Origin: Cyathus striatus
Lineage: Eukaryota; Basidiomycota; Agaricomycetes; Agaricales; Nidulariaceae
Assembly: GCA_025738555.1 (NCBI GenBank)
Contig: JAOVFP010000011.1
Coordinates: forward strand, 1,054,001-1,118,000
DNA length: 64,000 nucleotides
Direction: 5' to 3'
Position numbers and translations under genes: made by a program. Under the pieces are notes generated by a model. That model did no database searches. It was not told where the DNA came from and saw nothing but the letters and a program-made list of their open reading frames with translations. This document shows, piece by piece, positions 44,127 through 54,686 of the stretch (positions are counted from its first letter, which is position 1; every line of letters starts with the position of its first letter).

Positions 44127-47100
44127 TGGTGCGAATCACTTAGACACCACAACTTTTGTACAACGAAAATTTCTCACGCTAGAATGCCTCTTTTTCTTAT
44201 TCCTCCAGTAAAAGTGATTGTTTTGATGATGTGAGTAAATCCTCTAGAGCGTTTGTCAAAATTCTCAAAACTGAGCGAGTTATATTTTTGGTTTATGGCC
44301 ATTTTTGCCGGACTTCTATATACAGTAGGTATTACTAATCTATTACTAAATATGGTAATATTAGTCATCATATCAAGCGTCAGCTTGACTCAGAAGACTA
44401 TCTGGGATCCTGTGGTGTAATGTATAGCTTCAAGAACTAAAATTGTGAACCTGCTTTTGAGCTTCCCTTGCATCAAGTCCACCCTCATAAGCAGATATCC
44501 ACCGATGAACATGATGCTCCCATTTCTGAATGGTCTCAACAGACACTGATGCAAGTGCTTTTGGCATGTTTTCCTGTAATGTGGAAAAAGTATAATCACA
44601 GTGTTCACGAAGATACCTTTTTACTGCTCCCCAAAAGAACTTGGTGGGATTGGGCTCGCAGTGGAACTTTGGAAGGACAATCCACAGATGACCTGCTGCC
44701 TCTATGACTTCCACAACAAGTGATTTCTGCTCTTGAAAGTCTGGCTGTAACTCAAGAATTCTTTTTGCACAGCAAGCAGTTGCATTTGGATCACATTTTC
44801 CTGCTTTTTCATCACCAGATTTCTTGCACTGCATTTTGAGACCATTTTTGAATAGTCCACACTCATGGAGTACTTGCTTCATTCCTTTTGCTTCACCTGG
44901 GAACTGAGGGTGATCATGAGGGAACACCATTGGCTGAGAAATCTTAATTCCATCCCTGATAAACCACCCATCATGCATTATGGACTGTTTTCCTCCTGGG
45001 TTCATATTCATATAATTGACAAGTAAAGCATCTGTTGCATATGCTGAATGCCCTTGTGAGTTATCCACCATTATAAGCATTTGGTAACCTGGTGGATGAG
45101 CCTTTTCAAATGCTGGTATAATTTTTTCCTTTATCTGAATACTCTGATTTAATATGTAATAATAATATTGAACAAATATTAATTACCTGGTTTACAAACA
45201 TCTCACCATTCCAATATCCATCATAATTCTTTCCATATTCAATAGTCTGGCTGGCTTCTTTTAACCAGCCAACTGTTGAGCAGATAACATCTGATTGATG
45301 CAGACCTCTACCAACTCCCTTCTTCTTTAGTGGTTGCTCACCTCTCCAAATCCATGACATTTTTTGTCCATCATTTGCCTGTGCTGTCATTTCATCCTGT
45401 GCAACGAAAACAAGAGGTCTCTCCCCAGGATTAAGTTTTGGTTGAATTTCCTTTAAGACATTTCCTATTTCAAATTTAATAAGTTGAGGTTCATTTTTTT
45501 CTGTAATATGGTATGAATTTCTTCTGATGGACAATTATTACATCAGGCCTCTCATAGCCATCATAATATAATGCCTTATTGTGTGCTGCAAAACAAAAGC
45601 CTTCTTTTTTAACCATAGTCTTGCAGTTACCAAAGAAATTCCCTTTGCAACTTTCATATGAACATGTGGAATGAGTTCCAACTCAAGATACTGCAGCAAA
45701 CCTCTTGGCATCTCAGTTTGAACAACATTAGTGAGGTACTTCTTTGATTCATCTGGGAGGAGTTTGTTTTGTGTGAATAAAGAAAGCTTCTTTGGGTCCA
45801 CTGCCCACTTATTTGTTTGAAGATATGCATGTAATTCTGTGCAAATTTCAAGGTCATCAAGAAGTGAATAAACTTTTGCATGAGCTCCTCTCTTTGACAC
45901 TGGAAGGCTTCATGATTGAATCCATGCATTAACCCATGACCTCACAAGTTGACTTCCATGTTCCCTGGCAAATCCATGACTTTCTGCAGCTATCTTTGAT
46001 GCCTCAACAAATTTATGAGTTCCCTTTACCATCATATGAAGGCAGCTCTGTATTGCATGTGGATGATATGCTTGCAGACCATTGTGTCCTGCATCAAAAA
46101 TAGTTCTTTTTGAGGCTATCAGCTTCTCAATGTCAGTCAGTCCATCATTGAGTAATTTTTTCTTATGAGCATTCCCTCTTATTCTGGCTTCTTGGACTGA
46201 AACAGAAAGCTTTCATCTTTTTGAAAGAGGAGGAGGGATAACATTGGATGAACTGGTAAGTATCTGTTCAGGTTCAGACTCTTCTTCATTATCTGACTGC
46301 CAGCACTCTATCTCACATTCATCATCACTGAGATCAGAGAGATATCCATTAAATGAATCATTCACTTCTTCATCAGTATCCACATGTGGAGTGTGGTGGA
46401 CTGTAAAGAAATCAATGAATGTTTTTGCAGTATTACTATTAATCAATAAGGTACACTGTAAGCACATATTTATATATTACCAAATCAATAGCATACCCTT
46501 CCCCCGTCACCTCATTCTTCCTCTCCTTGTCGCAAAGTTTTTTATTATTGTGACGCTTGGTTCTGTCTGACCTGCCATTATATCCATGGCAGTGTTGTGC
46601 CTCTGCTTTCTTCCAAGATGATGTGGGTTTATTTGCAAGTATCTTCTCATAAGCTGTTAGTTTACTCAAAACATCCAGATCTGCATGAAATTGACATTCA
46701 TGCCTCAGGCTTTCCAAAACCTCATGTGGTGCAAGTTCCTCCAGATCTGGGCATTCATTCTCATCCACTGTGGTTTTCTCTTCATCCTCCCATGCAGACA
46801 TATCATCTTCTGAGTCTGATATCTCATGGCTAATACCTCCTGTCCAAGAAGTGCAGTCCTCCTCTTCAATTTCAAGATCAGTTGATGATGCTGAAATTGC
46901 AGTGTTATCATTAGATTCAGGACATGTGATCATTTGGGTGGCATGTGAAGTGTTGGCTGATGTTGAATTTGAAGTGTTAGCAACAGAGCATTTTTTTATT
47001 TGCTGTTGCTGCCCTTGGATTTAATGCACCCAGGTTTGATGTGCTTGACCCTCCCTTGCTCGAGCAGCAGCCTCTTGTTTTGCTTTTCAAGATTTGCTTG

Positions 47101-47291
47101 AACAGCCCATGGTGGAGTGCTGTGGTGGTTTGAGTTCAGGAATCAGTGCTCGTAACGACACTGGTAACTATGTTGATGTGGTGGCAAAAAGATTAAAAAA
47201 ACAACAAAAAATAGTTAGTTTGATTTCAAAAAATTTCCTGGATCAATTTTGCTGTTATACAAAACATGTGGTGACCAAGTGATTTGCACCA
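44127..47291. mobile_element. Tc1/mariner element, 3,165 bp, TA duplication
   Basis: The left end TGGTGCGAATCACTTAGACA and the complement of the right end (TGGTGCAAATCACTTGGTCA) match over about 45 bp with few differences. TA flanks both sides (44,125-44,126 and 47,292-47,293). The interior is one minus-strand DDE transposase relic. Clear ends with a degraded gene make this a complete but dead copy. Confidence 0.9.
44373..46933 (-). pseudogene. Tc1-like DDE transposase, broken
   Basis: Minus strand from ATG 46,933: acidic N-terminus (SDSEDDMSAWEDEEKT), AYEKILANKPTSSWKKAEAQ, an intron, IEKLIASKRTIFDAGHNGLQ, LPVSKRGAHAKVYSLLDD and AKGISLVTARLWLKKKAF. Next is the catalytic domain: FVAQDEMTAQANDGQKMSWI (first Asp), a one-intron junction, IIPAFEKAHPPGYQMLIMVD then NSQGHSAY (second Asp), FPHDHPQFPGEAKGMKQVL, and ILELQPDFQEQKSLVVEVIE. 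In the third catalytic block, CEPNPTKFFWGAVKRYLREH, lysine lies where the DDE family has glutamate. Damage: TGA 45,910-45,912, frameshifts near 45,560 and 45,530, TGA 44,430-44,432; the original end is TGA 44,373-44,375. It belongs to the DDE_3 superfamily. Confidence 0.85.
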
Positions 47292-47293
47292 TA

Positions 47294-49241
47294 TGATCGC
47301 AAACATTCACCTTAACGGGGCGTGGACAGTCTGAGTCCTTCTGATTATAAGTTATGTGTTAATCTAGGGATTTCTGAGAAAAACGATGAAATATTACAAT
47401 GTCATATGATATATGGTGTGACCTAATATTATCAAAAAGTATTTGATACAGATCTAAGGATATCTAATGCAAATCTAATGAAGTGTAGCATAAAATAATA
47501 CTAGTAGCCAGAATAATCTATGAGTTTCTACAGGGCAGTGCCTGTTGCTGGACATCAGGAAACACTGATAAGGCTACCAAGCCAAGTGCCAAGCTTGGTA
47601 ACCTACATGGATCATCCACCAAGCAATATAGATCTCCAGAGATGATATAGCACTACATAGCACACTATGATGCTGGATAGAGTGAAGTAGGCTACATATT
47701 GTAATGTGCAAGACATGTAGATTTATATACAATATACAGGTATCTCTGTATTTCTTCATAGATGGCCAACAGTTTGATGTAGAATATACAGGAACAGGTA
47801 GAATTACTTCCTATCTTTCTTGAGTGTTAGAATATACTATACATGGAACTGTATTTATTGTCATAAATCTTGTAGTTCTTCAAATACAGATTAAATCTGA
47901 TCATAAGTATGAACATGTCAAGAATATGTTGCTCTACATTGCTATACTTACAGTAAAACTACAATGTATACATATTAGAATTTTATAATGCTTATGTACA
48001 TTTTTTCCCAAATCATACATAAGAAAGGAGCACTAAGGATCATAATAAAAGATTTGAAGTAGTTGTGTAAAGGGGTCAGCACAAACTTCAATGCAAACAT
48101 GAAAGGCCCATTGCCGATGCACCAAAGTTGTCACGTGATATTGATCATTGCATAATTCCAACTTTTGCTTGCAAACAATTTTCCATTTCACCTTCGTGTC
48201 CCTTCTTGCTTCCTTTTCCTCCCTCCCTTCTGCTGCTCACCTTTTTCATTCCTCTTTTATTTCTTTCTCTTATCTCTATATTTTCATGTTTATAGTTCTC
48301 ATACATTACCCTTACTGTTTTACAGCAAACTATTCCTAACATGGTCTTACAAAATGCATAAGTTGCTACTTTTGTATACATTGACACCTCTGACTTCATT
48401 CCTGGTGCAGATTCAATGACCCACACTTGTCTGTATCAAAATAACTGACTCATCCATCCTGTATGTCTTTCTCAATTCTTTTCTTTTCACTGATAGCTCA
48501 CATATATTGTAGTGTTGTGTGCATTTGGGGAGCAGAAGATGGTTGTGGTGAGATGGTCTAGTGGCACTGGTATGTTGCACCACTGTTTCACTCCTTCTCT
48601 TGCTTACCATTCCTACCCCTCATAGGTTCATTAGTGACTAGTGTTGGTCAACATGCAGTATGCCAACTTCGCCGTCATTGTACATTTACTGTCACTGTTC
48701 AAATATTTAGAATTCAAGATGGATATGAAGCTCTGCTGAGGATGTAGTTGTATGTGAAGGATGTTTGATAGTTTAGTATAATGAATTGTGTAGTAGTATA
48801 CATAATATATATGGTTTCACTATTCTAACAGCTATGATTAAAGATTTGTTTGAAGTATCAGTAATCAGTATATATGCAACATGCTACTTGTATGTTAGCT
48901 ACATACATACATTCAGTAGCAGTAATAGACAAGTGATCTATATTTCTAAATGTGCAGTTGTATGGAGCTACCGAGCCATCGCTGCTGCTATATTGGTCTA
49001 TGTTGATCTATGACATAATAGTGTGCATCTACACAGTGCTACAAAAAGGGGGACTATGCAATATGAGATATCTGTGCTATCTGACCTATATACCTCTATA
49101 TTGCCTTGTCTTTATTTCCTAATGAAGCCAACTTCATTTGTTTCAACTTCAGTTGGTTTTCCTACATAGATAACTAATGTTAGAAGTTTGTCATCCACAG
49201 ACTTGAGTAGTACATCTTACCCTCTTCCTTCCGCACTTTAG
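47294..49241. repeat. CTACATA-rich interspersed repeats, no gene
   Basis: 47,630-47,780 and 48,890-49,110 are rich in CTACATA/TATAGA phrases. The second ends in the CAGTGCTACAAAAAGGGGGAC block shared with 8.05 kb. 47,540-47,600 contains CCAAGCCAAGTGCCAAGCTTGG. Between them lies AT-rich sequence with repeat-like frames only. A non-autonomous element related to 7,749-8,149 is likely. Confidence 0.35.
48545..48640 (+). repeat. Possible tRNA-derived promoter pair
   Basis: TGGTCTAGTGG at about 48,553 is a perfect A box (TGGYNNAGTGG), and GGTTCATTAG at about 48,626 is close to a B box (GGTTCGANTCC). The spacing of about 70 bp is too long for a tRNA without an intron, and no cloverleaf can be folded, so this is at best a SINE head. 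Confidence 0.22.
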
Positions 49242-49333
49242 CAAGAACGGGAGCAGGATGCTGGGCCCATTGTTGGCACATATCCAAACCCACAAGTAGG
49301 ACCTTTGCCTCCAGATTATCACCAGGTGTTCAT
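49242..49333 (+). pseudogene. Membrane-protein tail fragment
   Basis: A 30-residue frame reads REQDAGPIVGTYPNPQVG then PLPPDYHQVFMQS. The EQDAGP..LPPDY..VF pattern is the cytosolic C-terminus of a common class of agaric single-pass surface proteins, distinct from the tails at 18-19 and 43 kb. No membrane segment or ectodomain remains in frame upstream. Confidence 0.45.
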
Positions 49334-50429
49334 GCAGTCAAATGTAGTTGGATGGGGCACAAATCCCAGTGCAATCAACTGTCTGAAAAAAAGAACAACT
49401 GATGATGGCTTTGGTTATGGTACCATAACACAATGTTTCACAAGTAAATTAGAACTATAGCATATGCCCTCAGTCTACAGTAGCATCACAAATATTCACA
49501 TATGGTTCCACCTTTCTATACATCTGTCAGAAGATAGTTCCTTTTAGTGGATCTGGAGGTGGATATTCCATTATAAAATTTATTGACACATATAAGCCTA
49601 GAATTGAGCACTGTATAGTATATAATTAAAAATAGATAAGACCTGTAGAAAAGAGTGTAGTAATTGTATATAAATGAATGATGGGGGAACAAAATGGCAG
49701 GAACTTCCAGGCATTCTTCCCTCCTGCAGATAGGGTGTGCAATAGACAAGATTCAGAAATATTTACAAGACATTTTGGCACTGAGAAATATGTACATAGT
49801 TTATTATTTGAATTGAAATCTGAATACTGTGATGCAAACTAAAAATAGCCTGAGTTCATTTGATCTAAAAATAATGTGTTCTAAATTTCGAATTGATACT
49901 ACATCGGCTACCCGGAACCTGGCAATTTTATTTGCAGTGGTATGCATGGCTTATTTCATTCTTTATGGTCTATTTGAGGAGAATTTTAAGTTACAGACTA
50001 AATGAAGCCAATAATTCAACTTAAATAGGATGTATCTATGTCTTAATATTGTAGCAAGTCCACATGAATGCTGTAGCATCAATAGAAACATTATACAATC
50101 TAATGGCAATAAGACTGAAAACAACATACTCATTAGCAACATCAATGAGTTCTAAGCTTAGTCAAAGCTTAGTAATTAATACTAGCCGAGACCCTGTCAG
50201 GGTTATACAATATATGTGTAGTCCAGGTTCCAGTTACCAAATTGTCAGGAGACTTCAGAATAAAAATATTCACAGCACATTAAAGAGAACCTCAAAAATT
50301 CTGATTCAAAGTGTGATAGTATCTAAAATAAAAACATAATGCAGCACACACATTTTATGTTTGAAAAATAGACACTGGAATGGACAATTCACATTTTACA
50401 CTAGAGTGTCCAGAATTGGGCTTACAAGA
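49334..50429. other. No gene recognised
   Basis: AT-rich, with short frames only (49,516-49,749 minus; 50,064-50,339 plus). ATCGGCTACCCGG near 49,902 and CTAGCCGAGACCC near 50,183 recall the micro-MITE terminal motif in opposite orientations but are too diverged to call. Confidence 0.35.
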
Positions 50430-51940
50430 ATTCCAGTTGAGGCTGATTTCTTTTGAGTGAAATCAAGTGACATTTGAGTTGTCATCAAGTAGCATTCAAG
50501 TTGTGATTGAGTGACAATTTGAGATTCAAGTAACAAAAAAAAAGTACCATTTCAAAATCATTCTACACTACTCTCCTATCTCCCCTCTGTCCTGCCCCCC
50601 CTGCCCACCACTTCCTTCAATGTTCTCACCTTGTTCAAAATTTCCCACACATCTTCTCACCTTTGTCCATATTTGCAATTGCTGTCATTGACATCCATCA
50701 ATACCATCAAACTCACTTCCTCAAGGCCACTGCACATATTAATGGGTGATGTGTTGATGGGCGCCCTTCCTCATTATCATGCTCAACAGTGAGCAAGTAA
50801 TTTCGCATTTTCTAGCTCAATATTTACTATTTTCTATTGAATCTTTTTGTAGCATCTGTTAAATAGTATTCTTTATACATTACACTGTACCTTAGATGTT
50901 ATATGAAAGGGTAATGTTTTGAAAATGCGAAATAATTTAAATTTCTACTGTGGAATAATTAACACTTTGTACAATGAATGTTACAATTATAATTCATGAA
51001 GCATAGGTACTGTTGAATGGTTATAAATTTAAGGGAAAGTCCAATAAATTGGTAATATGTGCGTGGGAAAATGAAAGCAGAGGGTGGTAAGCAACAATTG
51101 ATGAAATAATGAAGCATGGGAAATCATAAGCAATGGTGGGCAATGCCAAAATGCGTGGGAAATGTTAAAGATGAGTATTTAGTGAAGGACATACCGTGGG
51201 AATTTTTGAGAAGAGGGGCGGGCAGCAGTGAGTGGGAATTGAATATGATAAGCGGAGGTGTGGGAAATGATGAGTGGGGAGGTTGACATCCATCACAAAT
51301 GATCAGTGGAGGCATAGGAAACAATGAGCAGAGAGGTTGACATCAATCAAGTAGTATAATATTTAAGCGGAGGCATGGGAAACAATGAGTGGGACATTAA
51401 TGAATATAGCTGATAAGCGGAGGTGTGGGAAAGTTTGAGCAGGAGGGCAGATGAGAGTGGAGTACACAAGAAGTACAATTAAATTTAAAATTGAGTAAGT
51501 TAAGGAAGCAAATTCAAGTGACAGTCCAGAAATTCAAGTGACACATTCAAGTGAAAATTCAAGTAACAGTTGAGTTGCATTCAAGTTACATTTGAGTTGC
51601 ATTTGAGTAAGATTCGAGTGATATTTTTTTCAAGTGACAACAATTTTACTCAAGTCGCAATCAAGTGACAATTCAAAATTTGAGTGAAATTTGCATGACA
51701 TTTGAGTGGCATATGCAATAGTGAGAAAAATATTATATCATTACTAGCTCATTTCTTGTGCATTTTACTTAGTTGTTTCAGTTTAATGTATTGCTCATTA
51801 AGTACATAATATCAAGATAGCTATTTAACAACTGGAGTAGCAAACAAGTACATAAATCATGTAATGAGGCTACTGAAATTAAGCAAGATAATTAAGCAAG
51901 TGAAAATCAAGTGAAAATTGAATGACACTCAACTGGATTT
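50430..51940. mobile_element. Array-flanked non-autonomous element, copy A
   Basis: Outer arrays of TTCAAGTGACA/TGAGTTGCATTTGAG motifs (50,432-50,535, 51,490-51,715 and 51,889-51,930) flank a core. On the left the core has TTTCCCACAC (50,641) and ATGCTCAACAGTGAGCAAGT (50,779-50,798). On the right it has eight to nine GCGTGGGAAA or GGAGGTGTGGGAAA repeats (51,060-51,440), the complement of the left motif. No reading frame is convincing. Copy B at 59,340-60,862 shares the core and its order but has different outer motifs. Confidence 0.6.
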
Positions 51941-51946
51941 CCTGTA

Positions 51947-52953
51947 CAGTTGGGGTCACGCAAACACCACCAACTCTTTTGGTTGATTTTTTCCCACACC
52001 CACAATGCCTTCTGGCCTCTGAAAACCATCGGAATAGCATATTTCGAGGGTTTGCTTTTGGTTTCCATGAGCCAATTTCGCTCAAACTGATTTTTTGCAT
52101 TTTTGACACAAAAATTTGGCCATTGGCCGGAAAAAATAGGTAAAATCTCGAAATTTTCATTTTTAGCATTCTTTCATTAATCTAGTTATGATTCCGTAAA
52201 AATAATTACCACTGGAGTATCAGTTCCAGCGCTAAAAATGGCTAAGTAACTGGCCATACCTATAGTATACACCATGAAAAATGCCCCAAAATCCTTTAAA
52301 ATGTATTAAATCATGCTCAAATGGTTTCTTGAGACAGGAGAAATGTAAAACTTTAGCAGATTACAAGTGAATACTATGCTATTAAGATATATGTAACCAA
52401 GTAGTACCACATCCTAATTGCTACAAACTTTAAAGTAAACTATTTAATTCTTGACAAGTTTTTTGAACTTTGAGGTACCTATCAAGGATATTGAAGCAGC
52501 AACTAGTGGAGTAGATAATTGTCAATGCATTTGCTATTTAATCCCCTCTGTAGGGGTTCAGTGCACATCAAGCTGGCAGACTTAGTCAGCAACCTCTGAT
52601 GTGTCAGCATGGTGCATGTCCTTTGTTTGGTAGTTACTTTAGAAATACTTGTATGTAGTTACAAATTTGAGTAGTTTGAGCCAAAAATTGCATTTCCCGA
52701 GACTTGTCAGTTCCATCCTATACCATAATAGGTTGGTGATATGGTCTGCAGCCTGACTCAGATAGATTTGGACCCTGTAACATGTCAATTTTTGGTCAAA
52801 AATTTTGGCCAATCTATTCTCTTGTGGGAATTTTCCGAAAACATCGTTTTTGGACATTTCTGAGGTTGCTGATTCTGAATCTGAAGTCAGTTTGTGCCCA
52901 AAAATTCGCATTGTTGAGATATAAAATTGGTGGTGTTTGCGTGACCCCAACTG
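51947..52953. mobile_element. 1,007-bp TA-flanked MITE
   Basis: The left end CAGTTGGGGTCACGC continues into AAACACCACCAA, and the right end is its exact complement finishing CCCCAACTG at 52,953. TA flanks both sides (51,945-51,946 and 52,954-52,955). Inner sub-ends (GAAAACCATCGGAA, GACACAAAAATTTGGCC) also pair loosely with the right half. There is no transposase. Size and ends fit a Tc1/mariner-mobilised non-autonomous element. The repaired target is CCTG-TA-GGCCC inside the LTR-like repeat neighbourhood. Confidence 0.88.
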
Positions 52954-52989
52954 TAGGCCCTCCAGGATCTAGATCAGCAACAGTATTGC

Positions 52990-53107
52990 GCCCCTCGAAC
53001 TTACTGAAATTGCACTTCAGAATTTTAGTTTAATTATTGTATTTAGGATTTACATTCTAAGTATTTTATTAAGTAAAGACTCTCGTCGTGTGATGCAACA
53101 GACCTGC
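52990..53107 (-). repeat. LTR-like repeat, copy 2
   Basis: Minus-strand copy of the repeat at 9289-9412: the TCGTCGTGTGATGCAACA end, TTACATTCTAAGTATTTTAT and GCGCCCCTCGAACTTAC in plus-strand reading. The match is about 75-80% by eye over 115 bp. It runs up to the MITE on its left, so the MITE may have cut it. Confidence 0.45.
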
Positions 53108-54329
53108 TAGCGTCACAGGTGCTGCTTTTGACTGTCTAACATAGAATTGACAGTGCAAATATCTGCAAGTATGTTATTGTATAAATAAAACATAATAAAC
53201 TCGAAGCACTTATGGTCCGTGAAAGTCAGGGCAAAGTCAGGGTTTTGAAATTTTAATGGCCAAAAGTATTTATTATGTCATCCTGTCACGCAATAGCATT
53301 ACTTATGTAATCCAGCTGTTTTCTGAAACTTTTGGCAGTAAATTTCATGCTGTGCAGTTGAGTTTGAATTATTTCAGCATCCTCCTTGATTCACCTTTGT
53401 CAGTCCCCTTTCAGCAAGCTTTCAGCAAGCTTTCAGCAAGCTTTCAGCAACCATCTCTCTGTCTCCAGTATCACATTGTACACTGTGTTTATATATCTTG
53501 TGTTTCTAGTTAGGTGATACCTTCCTTTGTATTTTTAACTTTATTACCATGCTAATTTGTGCTACCTCTTTATTTCAGGGCATGGCACTGCTCCTTTACC
53601 AATTCCAATGCCTACATCACATGTGAACATTTATATCTACTCTTTTGTCATAACTTTACCTCTACAATCTTGATACTTGCCTGTCTTCACAATGCAACTT
53701 TTTGAGATTGATAAATTTTCATGCCTTCGTCCCTGGAGTCTCACCTCTTTTGTGCCTGCCTGGCAAATAAGTCCAACAGGTGGTATTTTCCTCCCTCACT
53801 GACCTTCTACCTCACTTATTGGGACCTCTCCCTTTACTTAAACAGTTCATTTAGATATTTCCTACTTCATTCAAGTATATATTGCTCAGTTCAAATGTCT
53901 CATTGTTAATGGGCCTTGCCGGCAATAGCCGGCCTTATTTGTTATTTCATAGGCTACCAATGCATGAATGATTATAGCAGAAGATATCATATCTTATGTA
54001 ACTCAACATTCAGTAATAATAACTGATTGTGATGAATCTCATTGTGGCTTTTGGTCCTAGTACAGCTTTCTTGTATCAATCCAAATCAGTTACTGAGTCT
54101 CAATATCAATCATGAACATTATGATCCACTATTGAAGTGTACCACACATCTTGGTACTTAAACTGTTTGACTCAGTTTGTGACTTTTATCACTAGATGGA
54201 TATGAGGCGACATCGATGTCATTGCGAAATCATCGGCTTTTTGATACTTTGTTCATCAGGAATTAGGCATTGCAATTTGAACCTTATCTTTCATATTAAT
54301 CAAAAAAAGGAAATCTAGTACAAAGCTTT
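53108..54329. other. No gene recognised
   Basis: The only patterns are four TTTCAGCAAGC units at 53,412-53,448 and a GCCGGCAATAGCCGGC palindrome at about 53,921-53,937. Frames at 53,256-53,513 and 53,721-53,909 have no domain. Confidence 0.4.
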
Positions 54330-54371
54330 ATGACACTCACTGAATTCAAGCCCTTACAATCCCTCCTGGAG

Positions 54372-54686
54372 ATGTCAGTATTTTTTCAGACTCATTTTAT
54401 TCCAATTTCACTTGCCCTTCTTTCTGCCACAAAGGCTGTCGTCGTCAATGTTACTGTGGATGACACATTTGCAGATCCACTAACCGGAAAATATATTAAC
54501 TACCTTCCAAAAAGTTTATGAAGTTATGGGCCAACATGTAAAAACTGCTCTGTGCATGTTGACAAAGAACAGATGCACAATGAAACTTGGCATGACAGTA
54601 CAGTAAGTTCAGAATTGCTCAAGTTATTTCGTTTACTTCATGGAACTCATTCAGTGTATACAAGTACTTCCCATATGTAGTGTATG
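54372..54686 (+). pseudogene. Surface glycoprotein N-terminus, cut by hAT
   Basis: The start at 54,372 gives a signal peptide (FFQTHFIPISLALLSATKA) and VVNVTVDDTFADPLTGKYIN, the same hallmark as the gene at 18,631. After TGA at 54,519-54,521 come SYGPTCKNCSVHVDKEQ and NETWHDST. The intron donor is a normal GTAAGT at 54,603, unlike the 18.86-kb copy, and exon 2 starts at 54,655 with VYKY. The coding sequence ends 32 bp later at the hAT terminus. No continuation of the ectodomain was found beyond the hAT element. Confidence 0.78.

Noticed and set aside
46244..46833. Plus-strand frames of 78-108 codons
   Set aside because: Shadows of the minus-strand Tc1-like transposase exons, which show family motifs.
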